A DNA stretch of 64,000 nt from Rhabditoides inermis (lineage: Eukaryota > Nematoda > Chromadorea > Rhabditida > Rhabditidae). The notes beneath the pieces were generated by a model. It was not told the origin of the DNA and did not search any database. It worked only from the letters and a program-made list of their open reading frames with translations. The number at the start of each line of letters is the position of its first letter. The first letter of the stretch is position 1. The stretch spans positions 242,001-306,000 of the forward strand of contig CAWZYM010000407.1 of assembly GCA_963966185.1 (NCBI GenBank). Direction: 5' to 3'. Of this stretch, positions 47,849 through 61,245 are shown one piece after another. The position numbers and the translations under genes were made by a program.

Positions 47849-48326
47849 CCACTATGACCACTATGACCACTATGACCACTATGACCACTATGACCACTAT
47901 GACCACTATGACCACTATGACCACTATGACCACTATGACCACTATGACCACTATGACCACTATGACCACTATGACCACTATGACCACTATGACCACTATG
48001 ACCACTATGACCACTATGACCACTATGACCACTATGACCACTATGACCACTATGACCACTATGACCACTATGACCACTATGACCACTATGACCACTATGA
48101 CCACTATGACCACTATGACCACTATGACCACTATGACCACTATGACCACTATGACCACTATGACCACTATGACCACTATGACCACTATGACCACTATGAC
48201 CACTATGACCACTATGACCACTATGACCACTATGACCTAGGTCTAGGTCATCAGGTGACCTAGGTCATAGTTGTCATAGTGGTCATAGTGGTCATAGTGG
48301 TCATAGTGGTCATAGTGGTCATAGTG
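47849..48326 (+). repeat. N9 array, 43 units, class 3 end
   Basis: Forty-three variant-free units at 47849-48235; seven inverted units at 48264-48326, the first GTCATAGTT. Confidence 0.97.
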
Positions 48327-49581
48327 GGAGGAACTTCCTTCTAACTTCCTCCTAATTTCCTCCTAACTTCCTCCTAGCTTCTTCCTATGTAGCTTCCTCC
48401 TAACTTCCTCCTAACTTCCTCCTGACCTCCTCCTGACTTCCTCCTAATGCCCAAATGTTTTATAAATTCTTCCTACCTTCCTCCTAACTTCCTCCTAACT
48501 TCCTCCTAACTTCCTCCTAACTTGCTCCTAACTTCCTCCTAACTTCCTCCTAACTTCCACCTAACTTCCTCCTATCTTCCTCCTAACTTCCTCCTAACTT
48601 TCTCCTAACTTCCTCCTAACTTCCTTCTAGCTTCCTCCTGACTTCCTCCTAATGCCCAAATGTTTTATAAATTCTTCCTAACTTCCTCCTAACTTCTTCC
48701 TAACTTCTTCCTAACTTCCTATTGATGTGCTATTGTTTCTAACTTCTTCCTGACTTCTTCCTAACTTCTTCCTAACTTCTTCCTAACTTCTTCCTAATTT
48801 CTTCCTGACTTCTTCCTAACTTCCTATTGATGTGCTATTGTTTCTAACTTCTTCCTGACTTCTTCCTAACTTCTTCCTAACTTCTTCCTAACTTCTTCCT
48901 AACTTCTTCCTAACTTCTTTCTAACTTCTTCCTAATTTCTTCCTGACTTCTTCCTAACTTCCTATTGATGTGCTATTGTTTCTAACTTCTTCCTGACTTC
49001 TTCCTAACTTCTTCCTAACTTCTTCCTAACTTCTTCCTAACTTCTTCCTAACTTCTTTCTAACTTTTTCCTAACTTCTCCCTAACTTCTTCCTAACTTCT
49101 TCCTAACTTCTTCCTAACTTCTTCCTAACTTCTTCCTAACTTCCTATTGATGTGCTATTGTTTCTAACTTCTTCCTGACTTCTTCCTAACTTCTTCCTAA
49201 CTTCTTCCTAACTTCTTCCTAACTTCTTCCTAACTTCTTCCTAACTTCTTCCTAACTTCTTTCTAACTTCTTCCTAACTTCTTCCTAACTTCTTCCTAAC
49301 TTCTTCCTAACTTCTTCCTAACTTCTTCCTAACTTCTTCCTAACTTCTTCCTAACTTCCTATTGATGTGCTATTGTTTCTAACTTCTTCCTGACTTCTTC
49401 CTAACTTCTTCCTAACTTCTTCCTAACTTCTTCCTAACTTCTTCCTAACTTCTTTCTAACTTCTTCCTAACTTCTTCCTAACTTCTTTCTAACTTCTTCC
49501 TAACTTCTTCCTAACTTCTTCCTAACTTCTTCCTAACTTCTTCCTAACTTCTTCCTAACTTCCTATTGATGTACTATTGTA
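48327..49581 (+). repeat. P11 then long Q11 block
   Basis: P11 to about 48690 with two boxes, then Q11 with five S-boxes. Array-to-array length 1,346 bp. Confidence 0.95.
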
Positions 49582-49782
49582 CCACTATGACCACTATGAC
49601 CACTATGACCACTATGACCACTATGACCACTATGACCACTATGACCACTATGACCACTATGACCACTATGACCACTATGACCACTATGACCACTATGACC
49701 ACTATGACCACTATGACCACTATGACCACTATGACCACTATGACCACTATGACCTAGGTCTATGGTCATAGTGGTCATAGTG
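49582..49782 (+). repeat. N9 array, 19 units, first class 4 end
   Basis: Nineteen units at 49582-49752, the shortest full array right of 40 kb. Centre CTAGGTCTATG, then two inverted units at 49765-49782. The minus-strand SGH frame happens to stay open through this junction and ends TIVHQ, but nothing else supports a gene. Confidence 0.97.
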
Positions 49783-51484
49783 GGAGGAACTTCCTTCTAA
49801 CTTCCTCCTAATTTCCTCCTAACTTCCTCCTAGCTTCCTCCTATGTAGCTTCCTCCTAACTTCCTCCTAACTTCCTCCTGACCTCCTCCTGACTTCCTCC
49901 TAATGCCCAAATGTTTTATAAATTCTTCCTACCTTCCTCCTAACTTCCTCCTAACTTCCTCCTAACTTCCTCCCAACTTGCTCCTAACTTCCTCCTAACT
50001 TAATCCTAACTTCCACCTAACTTCCTCCTATCTTCCTCCTAACTTCCTCCTAACTTTCTCCTAACTTCCTCCTAACTTCCTTCTAGCTTCCTCCTGACTT
50101 CCTCCTAATGCCCAAATGTTTTATAAATTCTTCCTAACTTCCTCCTAACTTCTTCCTAACTTCTTCCTAACTTCCTATTGATGTGCTATTGTTTCTAACT
50201 TCTTCCTGACTTCTTCCTAACTTCTTCCTAACTTCTTCCTAACTTCCTCCTAACTTCTTCCTAACTTCTTCCTAACTTCCTATTGATGTGCTATTGTTTC
50301 TAACTTCTTCCTGACTTCTTCCTAACTTCTTCCTAACTTCTTCCTAACTTCTTCCTAATTTCTTCCTGACTTCTTCCTAACTTCCTATTGATGTGCTATT
50401 GTTTCTAACTTCTTCCTAACTTCTTCCTAACTTCTTTCTAACTTCTTCCTAACTTCTTCCTAACTTCTTCCTAACTTCTTCCTAACTTCTTCCTAACTTC
50501 TTCCTAACTTCTTCCTAACTTCCTATTGATGTGCTATTGTTTCTAACTTCTTCCTGACTTCTTCCTAACTTCTTCCTAACTTCTTCCTAACTTCTTCCTA
50601 ACTTCTTCCTAACTTCTTTCTAACTTTTTCCTAACTTCTCCCTAACTTCTTCCTAACTTCTTCCTAACTTCTTCCTAACTTCTTCCTAACTTCTTCCTAA
50701 CTTCCTATTGATGTGCTATTGTTTCTAACTTCTCCCTGACTTCTTCCTAACTTCTTCCTAACTTCTTCCTAACTTCTTCCTAACTTCTTCCTAACTTCTT
50801 CCTAACTTCTTTCTAACTTCTTCCTAACTTCTTCCTAACTTCTTCCTAACTTCTTCCTAACTTCTTCCTAACTTCTTCCTAACTTCTTCCTAACTTCTTC
50901 CTAACTTCCTATTGATGTGCTATTGTTTCTAACTTCTTCCTGACTTCTTCCTAACTTCTTCCTAACTTCTTCCTAACTTCTTCCTAACTTCTTCCTAACT
51001 TCTTTCTAACTTCTTCCTAACTTCTTCCTAACTTCTTCCTAACTTCTTCCTAACTTCTTCCTAACTTCTTCCTAACTTCTTCCTAACTTCTTCCTAACTT
51101 CTTCCTAACTTCTTCCTAACTTCTTCCTAACTTCCCATTGATGTGCTATTGTTTCTAACTTCTTCTTGACTTCTTCCTAACTTCTTCCTAACTTCTTCCT
51201 AACTTCTTCCTAACTTCTTCCTAACTTCTTCCTAACTTCTTCCTAACTTCTTCCTAACTTCTTCCTAACTTCTTCCTAACTTCCCATTGATGTGCTATTG
51301 TTTCTAACTTCTTCCTGACTTCTTCCTAACTTCTTCCTAACTTCTTCCTAACTTCTTCCTAACTTCTTCCTAACTTCTTCCTAACTTCTTCCTAACTTCT
51401 TCCTAACTTCTTCCTAACTTCTTCCTAACTTCTTTCTAACTTCTTCCTAACTTCTTCCTAACTTCCTATTGATGTACTATTGTA
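49783..51484 (+). repeat. P11 then expanded Q11 block
   Basis: The P11 leader reads CTTCCTCCTATGTAGC where the class 3 modules have CTTCTTCCTATGTAGC. Two boxes, an ACTTAATCCTAAC unit near 49999, Q11 from about 50145 with eight S-boxes. The last two S-boxes read CCCATTGATGTG (at 51134 and 51283, 149 bp apart). TTCTCCCTGAC near 50731 is another marker shared with 61.2-64 kb. Confidence 0.94.
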
Positions 51485-52216
51485 CCACTATGACCACTAT
51501 GACCACTATGACCACTATGACCACTATGACCACTATGACCACTATGACCACTATGACCACTATGACCACTATGACCACTATGACCACTATGACCACTATG
51601 ACCACTATGACCACTATGACCACTATGACCACTATGACCACTATGACCACTATGATCACTATGACCACTATGACCACTATGACCACTATGACCACTATGA
51701 CCACTATGACCACTATGACCACTATGACCACTATGACCACTATGACCACTATGACCACTATGACCACTATGACCACTATGACCACTATGACCACTATGAC
51801 CACTATGACCACTTTGACCACTATGACCACTATGACCACTATGACCACTATGACCACTATGACCACTATGACCACTATGACCACTATGACCACTATGACC
51901 ACTATGACCACTATGACCACTATGACCACTATGACCACTATGACCACTATGACCACTATGACCACTATGACCACTATGACCACTATGACCACTATGACCA
52001 CTATGACCACTATGACCACTATGACCACTATGACCACTATGACCACTATGACCACTATGACCACTATGACCACTATGACCACTATGACCACTATGACCAC
52101 TATGACCACTATGACCACTATGACCACTATGACCACTATGACCACTATGACCACTATGACCACTATGACCACTATGACCACTATGACCTAGGTCTATGGT
52201 CATAGTGGTCATAGTG
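51485..52216 (+). repeat. N9 array, 78 units, class 4 end
   Basis: Seventy-eight units at 51485-52186, the longest array right of 40 kb. Variants are a C-to-T change at 51656 and a T variant (CACTTTGAC) at 51814. Two inverted units at 52199-52216. Confidence 0.97.
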
Positions 52217-54745
52217 GGAGGAACTTCCTTCTAACTTCCTCCTAATTTCCTCCTAACTTCCTCCTAGCTTCCTCCTATGTAGCTTCCTCCTAACTTTCTC
52301 CTAACTTCCTCCTGACCTCCTCCTGACTTCCTCCTAATGCCCAAATGTTTTATAAATTCTTCCTACCTTCCTCCTAACTTCCTCCTAACTTCCTCCTAAC
52401 TTCCTCCTAACTTCCTCCTAACTTGCTCCTAACTTCCTCCTAACTTCCTCCTAACTTCCACCTAACTTCCTCCTATCTTCCTCCTAACTTCCTCCTAACT
52501 TTCTCCTAACTTCCTCCTAACTTCCTTCTAGCTTCCTCCTGACTTCCTCCTAATGCCCAAATGTTTTATAAATTCTTCCTAACTTCCTCCTAACTTCTTC
52601 CTAACTTCTTCCTAACTTCCTATTGATGTGCTATTGTTTCTAACTTCTTCCTGACTTCTTCCTAACTTCTTCCTAACTTCTTCCTAACTTCCTCCTAACT
52701 TCTTCCTAACTTCTTCCTAACTTCCTATTGATGTGCTATTGTTTTTAACTTCTTCCTGACTTCTTCCTAACTTCTTCCTAACTTCTTCCTAACTTCTTCC
52801 TAATTTCTTCCTGACTTCTTCCTAACTTCCTATTGATGTGCTATTGTTTCTAACTTCTTCCTGACTTCTTCCTAACTTCTTCCTAACTTCTTCCTAACTT
52901 CTTCCTAACTTCTTCCTAACTTCTTTCTAACTTCTTCCTAATTTCTTCCTGACTTCTTCCTAACTTCCTATTGATGTGCTATTGTTTCTAACTTCTTCCT
53001 GACTTCTTCCTAACTTCTTCCTAACTTCTTCCTAACTTCTTCCTAACTTCTTCCTAACTTCTTTCTAACTTTTTCCTAACTTCTTCCTAACTTCTTTCTA
53101 ACTTCTTCCTAATTTCTTCCTGACTTCTTCCTAACTTCTTCCTAACTTCTTCCTAACTTCTTCCTAACTTCTTCCTAACTTCTTCCTAACTTCTTCCTAA
53201 CTTCTTCCTAACTTCTTTCTAACTTCTTCCTAATTTCTTCCTGACTTCTTCCTAACTTCCTATTGATGTGCTATTGTTTCTAACTTCTTCCTGACTTCTT
53301 CCTAACTTCTTCCTAACTTCTTCCTAACTTCTTCCTAACTTCTTCCTAACTTCTTTCTAACTTTTTCCTAACTTCTCCCTAACTTCTTCCTAACTTCTTC
53401 CTAACTTCTTCCTAACTTCTTCCTAACTTCTTCCTAACTTCCTATTGATGTGCTATTGTTTCTAACTTCTTCCTAACTTCTTCCTAACTTCTTCCTAACT
53501 TCTTCCTAACTTCTTTCTAACTTCTTCCTAATTTCTTCCTGACTTCTTCCTAACTTCCTATTGATGTGCTATTGTTTCTAACTTCTTCCTGACTTCTTCC
53601 TAACTTCTTCCTAACTTCTTCCTAACTTCTTCCTAACTTCTTCCTAACTTCTTTCTAACTTTTTCCTAACTTCTCCCTAACTTCTTCCTAACTTCTTCCT
53701 AACTTCTTCCTAACTTCTTCCTAACTTCTTCCTAACTTCCTATTGATGTGCTATTGTTTCTAACTTCTTCCTGACTTCTTCCTAACTTCTTCCTAACTTC
53801 TTCCTAACTTCTTTCTAACTTCTTCCTAACTTCTTCCTAACTTCTTCCTAACTTCTTCCTAATTTCTTCCTGACTTCTTCCTAACTTCCTATTGATGTGC
53901 TATTGTTTCTAACTTCTTCCTGACTTCTTCCTAACTTCTTCCTAACTTCTTCCTAACTTCTTCCTAACTTCTTCCTAACTTCTTCCTAACTTCTTTCTAA
54001 CTTTTTCCTAACTTCTCCCTAACTTCTTCCTAACTTCTTCCTAACTTCTTCCTAACTTCTTCCTAACTTCTTCCTAACTTCCTATTGATGTGCTATTGTT
54101 TCTAACTTCTTCCTGACTTCTTCCTAACTTCTTCCTAACTTCTTCCTAACTTCTTCCTAACTTCTTCCTAACTTCTTCCTAACTTCTTCCTAACTTCTTT
54201 CTAACTTCTTTCTAACTTCTTCCTAACTTCTTCCTAACTTCTTCCTAACTTCTTCCTAACTTCTTCCTAACTTCTTCCTAACTTCTTCCTAACTTCCTAT
54301 TGATGTGCTATTGTTTCTAACTTCTTCCTGACTTCTTCCTAACTTCTTCCTAACTTCTTCCTAACTTCTTCCTAACTTCTTCCTAACTTCTTCCTAACTT
54401 CTTCCTAACTTCTTTCTAACTTCTTCCTAACTTCTTCCTAACTTCTTCCTAACTTCTTCCTAACTTCTTCCTAACTTCTTCCTAACTTCTTCCTAACTTC
54501 TTCCTAACTTCCTATTGATGTGCTATTGTTTCTAACTTCTTCCTGACTTCTTCCTAACTTCTTCCTAACTTCTTCCTAACTTCTTCCTAACTTCTTCCTA
54601 ACTTCTTTCTAACTTCTTCCTAACTTCTTTCTAACTTCTTTCTAACTTCTTCCTAACTTCTTCCTAACTTCTTCCTAACTTCTTCCTAACTTCTTCCTAA
54701 CTTCTTCCTAACTTCTTCCTAACTTCCTATTGATGTACTATTGTA
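52217..54745 (+). repeat. P11 then very long Q11 block
   Basis: P11 to about 52590, then more than 2.1 kb of Q11 with about twelve S-boxes. A sub-pattern (S-box, Q11 run, TTTCTAACTTTTTCC, TTCTCCC, Q11 run) recurs at intervals of about 300-350 bp near 53355, 53660 and 54000, which points to local tandem amplification. Confidence 0.94.
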
Positions 54746-55151
54746 CCACTATGACCACTATGACCACTATGACCACTATGACCACTATGACCACTATGAC
54801 CACTATGACCACTATGACCACTATGACCACTATGACCACTATGACCACTATGACCACTATGACCACTATGACCACTATGACCACTATGACCACTATGACC
54901 ACTATGACCACTATGACCACTATGACCACTATGACCACTATGACCACTATGACCACTATGACCACTATGACCACTATGACCACTATGACCACTATGACCA
55001 CTATGACCACTATGACCACTATGACCACTATGACCACTATGACCACTATGACCACTATGACCTAGGTCTAGGTCATCAGGTGACCTAGGTCATAGTTGTC
55101 ATAGTGGTCATAGTGGTCATAGTGGTCATAGTGGTCATAGTGGTCATAGTG
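54746..55151 (+). repeat. N9 array, 35 units, class 3 end
   Basis: Thirty-five variant-free units at 54746-55060; seven inverted units at 55089-55151, the first GTCATAGTT. Flanked on the left by class 4 arrays, so the two classes are interspersed. Confidence 0.97.
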
Positions 55152-57612
55152 GGAGGAACTTCCTTCTAACTTCCTCCTAATTTCCTCCTAACTTCCTCCT
55201 AGCTTCTTCCTATGTAGCTTCCTCCTAACTTCCTCCTAACTTCCTCCTGACCTCCTCCTGACTTCCTCCTAATGCCCAAATGTTTTATAAATTCTTCCTA
55301 CCTTCCTCCTAACTTCCTCCTAACTTCCTCCTAACTTCCTCCTAACTTGCTCCTAACTTCCTCCTAACTTCCTCCTAACTTCCACCTAACTTCCTCCTAT
55401 CTTCCTCCTAACTTCCTCCTAACTTTCTCCTAACTTCCTCCTAACTTCCTCCTAACTTCTTCCTAACTTCTTCCTAACTTCCTATTGATGTGCTATTGTT
55501 TCTAACTTCTTCCTGACTTCTTCCTAACTTCTTCCTAACTTCTTCCTAACTTCTTCCTAATTTCTTCCTGACTTCTTCCTAACTTCCTATTGATGTGCTA
55601 TTGTTTCTAACTTCTTCCTGACTTCTTCCTAACTTCTTCCTAACTTCTCCCTAACTTCTTCCTAACTTCTTCCTAACTTCTTTCTAACTTCTTCCTAATT
55701 TCTTCCTGACTTCTTCCTAACTTCCTATTGATGTGCTATTGTTTCTAACTTCTTCCTGACTTCTTCCTAACTTCTTCCTAACTTCTTCCTAACTTCTTCC
55801 TAACTTCTTCCTAACTTCTTTCTAACTTTTTCCTAACTTCTCCCTAACTTCTTCCTAACTTCTTCCTAACTTCTTCCTAACTTCTTCCTAACTTCTTCCT
55901 AACTTCCTATTGATGTGCTATTGTTTCTAACTTCTTCCTGACTTCTTCCTAACTTCTTCCTAACTTCTTCCTAACTTCTTCCTAACTTCTTCCTAACTTC
56001 TTCCTAACTTCTTCCTAACTTCTTTCTAACTTCTTCCTAACTTCTTCCTAACTTCTTCCTAACTTCTTCCTAACTTCTTCCTAACTTCTTCCTAACTTCT
56101 TCCTAACTTCTTCCTAACTTCTTCCTAACTTCCTATTGATGTGCTATTGTTTCTAACTTCTTCCTGACTTCTTCCTAACTTCTTCCTAACTTCTTCCTAA
56201 CTTCTTCCTAACTTCTTCCTAACTTCTTTCTAACTTCTTCCTAACTTCTTCCTAACTTCTTTCTAACTTCTTCCTAACTTCTTCCTAACTTCTTCCTAAC
56301 TTCTTCCTAACTTCTTCCTAACTTCTTCCTAACTTCTTCCTGACTTCTTCCTAACTTCCTATTGATGTGCTATTGTTTCTAACTTCTTCCTGACTTCTTC
56401 CTAACTTCTTCCTAACTTCTTCCTAACTTCTTCCTAACTTCTTCCTAACTTCTTTCTAACTTTTTCCTAACTTCTCCCTAACTTCTTCCTAACTTCTTCC
56501 TAACTTCTTCCTAACTTCTTGCTAACTTCTTCCTAACTTCCTATTGATGTGCTATTGTTTCTAACTTCTTCCTGACTTCTTCCTAACTTCTTCCTAACTT
56601 CTTCCTAACTTCTTCCTAACTTCTTCCTAACTTCTTCCTAACTTCTTCCTAACTTCGTTCTAACTTCTTCCTAACTTCTTCCTAACTTCTTCCTAACTTC
56701 TTCCTAACTTCTTCCTAACTTCTTCCTAACTTCTTCCTAACTTCTTCCTAACTTCCTATTGATGTGCTATTGTTTCTAACTTCTTCCTGACTTCTTCCTA
56801 ACTTCTTCCTAACTTCTTCCTAACTTCTTCCTAACTTCTTCCTAACTTCTTTCTAACTTCTTCCTAACTTCTTCCTAACTTCTTTCTAACTTCTTCCTAA
56901 CTTCTTCCTAACTTCTTCCTAACTTCTTCCTAACTTCTTCCTAACTTCTTCCTAACTTCTTCCTGACTTCTTCCTAACTTCCTATTGATGTGCTATTGTT
57001 TCTAACTTCTTCCTGACTTCTTCCTAACTTCTTCCTAACTTCTTCCTAACTTCTTCCTAACTTCTTCCTAACTTCTTTCTAACTTTTTCCTAACTTCTCC
57101 CTAACTTCTTCCTAACTTCTTCCTAACTTCTTCCTAACTTCTTGCTAACTTCTTCCTAACTTCCTATTGATGTGCTATTGTTTCTAACTTCTTCCTGACT
57201 TCTTCCTAACTTCTTCCTAACTTCTTCCTAACTTCTTCCTAACTTCTTCCTAACTTCTTCCTAACTTCTTCCTAACTTCTTTCTAACTTCTTCCTAACTT
57301 CTTCCTAACTTCTTCCTAACTTCTTCCTAACTTCTTCCTAACTTCTTCCTAACTTCTTCCTAACTTCTTCCTAACTTCCTATTGATGTGCTATTGTTTCT
57401 AACTTCTTCCTGACTTCTTCCTAACTTCTTCCTAACTTCTTCCTAACTTCTTCCTAACTTCTTCCTAACTTCTTTCTAACTTCTTCCTAACTTCTTCCTA
57501 ACTTCTTTCTAACTTCTTCCTAACTTCTTCCTAACTTCTTCCTAACTTCTTCCTAACTTCTTCCTAACTTCTTCCTAACTTCTTCCTAACTTCCTATTGA
57601 TGTACTATTGTA
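55152..57612 (+). repeat. Truncated P11 then very long Q11 block
   Basis: P11 has only one box (near 55271). At about 55450 it passes straight into Q11, so the second box and its flank (about 60 bp) are missing. Q11 runs about 2.16 kb with about eleven S-boxes. CTTCTTGCTAAC lies near 56518 and 57141, and a private CTTCGTTCTAAC unit with a CpG near 56656. Confidence 0.94.
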
Positions 57613-58063
57613 CCACTATGACCACTATGACCACTATGACCACTATGACCACTATGACCACTATGACCACTATGACCACTATGACCACTATGACCACTAT
57701 GACCACTATGACCACTATGACCACTATGACCACTATGACCACTATGACCACTATGACCACTATGACCACTATGACCACTATGACCACTATGACCACTATG
57801 ACCACTATGACCACTATGACCACTATGACCACTATGACCACTATGACCACTATGACCACTATGACCACTATGACCACTATGACCACTATGACCACTATGA
57901 CCACTATGACCACTATGACCACTATGACCACTATGACCACTATGACCACTATGACCACTATGACCACTATGACCTAGGTCTAGGTCATCAGGTGACCTAG
58001 GTCATAGTTGTCATAGTGGTCATAGTGGTCATAGTGGTCATAGTGGTCATAGTGGTCATAGTG
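57613..58063 (+). repeat. N9 array, 40 units, class 3 end
   Basis: Forty variant-free units at 57613-57972; seven inverted units at 58001-58063, the first GTCATAGTT. Confidence 0.97.
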
Positions 58064-59318
58064 GGAGGAACTTCCTTCTAACTTCCTCCTAATTTCCTCC
58101 TAACTTCCTCCTAGCTTCTTCCTATGTAGCTTCCTCCTAACTTCCTCCTAACTTCCTCCTGACCTCCTCCTGACTTCCTCCTAATGCCCAAATGTTTTAT
58201 AAATTCTTCCTACCTTCCTCCTAACTTCCTCCTAACTTCCTCCTAACTTCCTCCTAACTTGCTCCTAACTTCCTCCTAACTTCCTCCTAACTTCCACCTA
58301 ACTTCCTCCTATCTTCCTCCTAACTTCCTCCTAACTTTCTCCTAACTTCCTCCTAACTTCCTTCTAGCTTCCTCCTGACTTCCTCCTAATGCCCAAATGT
58401 TTTATAAATTCTTCCTAACTTCCTCCTAACTTCTTCCTAACTTCTTCCTAACTTCCTATTGATGTGCTATTGTTTCTAACTTCTTCCTGACTTCTTCCTA
58501 ACTTCTTCCTAACTTCTTCCTAACTTCTTCCTAATTTCTTCCTGACTTCTTCCTAACTTCCTATTGATGTGCTATTGTTTCTAACTTCTTCCTGACTTCT
58601 TCCTAACTTCTTCCTAACTTCTTCCTAACTTCTTCCTAACTTCTTCCTAACTTCTTTCTAACTTCTTCCTAATTTCTTCCTGACTTCTTCCTAACTTCCT
58701 ATTGATGTGCTATTGTTTCTAACTTCTTCCTGACTTCTTCCTAACTTCTTCCTAACTTCTTCCTAACTTCTTCCTAACTTCTTCCTAACTTCTTTCTAAC
58801 TTTTTCCTAACTTCTCCCTAACTTCTTCCTAACTTCTTCCTAACTTCTTCCTAACTTCTTCCTAACTTCTTCCTAACTTCCTATTGATGTGCTATTGTTT
58901 CTAACTTCTTCCTGACTTCTTCCTAACTTCTTCCTAACTTCTTCCTAACTTCTTCCTAACTTCTTCCTAACTTCTTCCTAACTTCTTCCTAACTTCTTTC
59001 TAACTTCTTCCTAACTTCTTCCTAACTTCTTCCTAACTTCTTCCTAACTTCTTCCTAACTTCTTCCTAACTTCTTCCTAACTTCTTCCTAACTTCCTATT
59101 GATGTGCTATTGTTTCTAACTTCTTCCTGACTTCTTCCTAACTTCTTCCTAACTTCTTCCTAACTTCTTCCTAACTTCTTCCTAACTTCTTTCTAACTTC
59201 TTCCTAACTTCTTCCTAACTTCTTTCTAACTTCTTCCTAACTTCTTCCTAACTTCTTCCTAACTTCTTCCTAACTTCTTCCTAACTTCTTCCTAACTTCC
59301 TATTGATGTACTATTGTA
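58064..59318 (+). repeat. P11 then long Q11 block
   Basis: P11 with two boxes to about 58430, Q11 with five S-boxes. Array-to-array length 1,346 bp. Confidence 0.95.
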
Positions 59319-59654
59319 CCACTATGACCACTATGACCACTATGACCACTATGACCACTATGACCACTATGACCACTATGACCACTATGACCACTATGAC
59401 CACTATGACCACTATGACCACTATGACCACTATGACCACTATGACCACTATGACCACTATGACCACTATGACCACTATGACCACTATGACCACTATGACC
59501 ACTATGACCACTATGACCACTATGACCACTATGACCACTATGACCACTATGACCACTATGACCACTATGACCACTATGACCACTATGACCACTATGACCA
59601 CTATGACCACTATGACCACTATGACCTAGGTCTATGGTCATAGTGGTCATAGTG
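59319..59654 (+). repeat. N9 array, 34 units, class 4 end
   Basis: Thirty-four variant-free units at 59319-59624; two inverted units at 59637-59654. Same unit count as the next array. Confidence 0.97.
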
Positions 59655-60909
59655 GGAGGAACTTCCTTCTAACTTCCTCCTAATTTCCTCCTAACTTCCT
59701 CCTAGCTTCTTCCTATGTAGCTTCCTCCTAACTTCCTCCTAACTTCCTCCTGACCTCCTCCTGACTTCCTCCTAATGCCCAAATGTTTTATAAATTCTTC
59801 CTACCTTCCTCCTAACTTCCTCCTAACTTCCTCCTAACTTCCTCCTAACTTGCTCCTAACTTCCTCCTAACTTCCTCCTAACTTCCACCTAACTTCCTCC
59901 TATCTTCCTCCTAACTTCCTCCTAACTTTCTCCTAACTTCCTCCTAACTTCCTTCTAGCTTCCTCCTGACTTCCTCCTAATGCCCAAATGTTTTATAAAT
60001 TCTTCCTAACTTCCTCCTAACTTCTTCCTAACTTCTTCCTAACTTCCTATTGATGTGCTATTGTTTCTAACTTCTTCCTGACTTCTTCCTAACTTCTTCC
60101 TAACTTCTTCCTAACTTCTTCCTAATTTCTTCCTGACTTCTTCCTAACTTCCTATTGATGTGCTATTGTTTCTAACTTCTTCCTGACTTCTTCCTAACTT
60201 CTTCCTAACTTCTTCCTAACTTCTTCCTAACTTCTTCCTAACTTCTTTCTAACTTCTTCCTAATTTCTTCCTGACTTCTTCCTAACTTCCTATTGATGTG
60301 CTATTGTTTCTAACTTCTTCCTGACTTCTTCCTAACTTCTTCCTAACTTCTTCCTAACTTCTTCCTAACTTCTTCCTAACTTCTTTCTAACTTTTTCCTA
60401 ACTTCTCCCTAACTTCTTCCTAACTTCTTCCTAACTTCTTCCTAACTTCTTCCTAACTTCTTCCTAACTTCCTATTGATGTGCTATTGTTTCTAACTTCT
60501 TCCTGACTTCTTCCTAACTTCTTCCTAACTTCTTCCTAACTTCTTCCTAACTTCTTCCTAACTTCTTCCTAACTTCTTCCTAACTTCTTTCTAACTTCTT
60601 CCTAACTTCTTCCTAACTTCTTCCTAACTTCTTCCTAACTTCTTCCTAACTTCTTCCTAACTTCTTCCTAACTTCTTCCTAACTTCCTATTGATGTGCTA
60701 TTGTTTCTAACTTCTTCCTGACTTCTTCCTAACTTCTTCCTAACTTCTTCCTAACTTCTTCCTAACTTCTTCCTAACTTCTTTCTAACTTCTTCCTAACT
60801 TCTTCCTAACTTCTTTCTAACTTCTTCCTAACTTCTTCCTAACTTCTTCCTAACTTCTTCCTAACTTCTTCCTAACTTCTTCCTAACTTCCTATTGATGT
60901 ACTATTGTA
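59655..60909 (+). repeat. P11 then long Q11 block
   Basis: P11 with two boxes to about 60015, Q11 with five S-boxes. The leader has the CTTCTTCCTATGTAGC form, unlike the class 4 modules at 49.8 and 61.2 kb. Apart from the shorter class 4 tail it matches the 1,346-bp modules in layout. Confidence 0.95.
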
Positions 60910-61245
60910 CCACTATGACCACTATGACCACTATGACCACTATGACCACTATGACCACTATGACCACTATGACCACTATGACCACTATGACCACTATGAC
61001 CACTATGACCACTATGACCACTATGACCACTATGACCACTATGACCACTATGACCACTATGACCACTATGACCACTATGACCACTATGACCACTATGACC
61101 ACTATGACCACTATGACCACTATGACCACTATGACCACTATGACCACTATGACCACTATGACCACTATGACCACTATGACCACTATGACCACTATGACCA
61201 CTATGACCACTATGACCTAGGTCTATGGTCATAGTGGTCATAGTG
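60910..61245 (+). repeat. N9 array, 34 units, class 4 end
   Basis: Thirty-four variant-free units at 60910-61215; two inverted units at 61228-61245. This is the last N9 array in the window. Confidence 0.97.

Noticed and set aside
564..61241. CRISPR-like array (many identical short repeats)
   Set aside because: There are no unique spacers. Units are head to tail with no intervening sequence, and unit length (9 or 11 bp) is far below CRISPR repeats. No cas-like genes are present.
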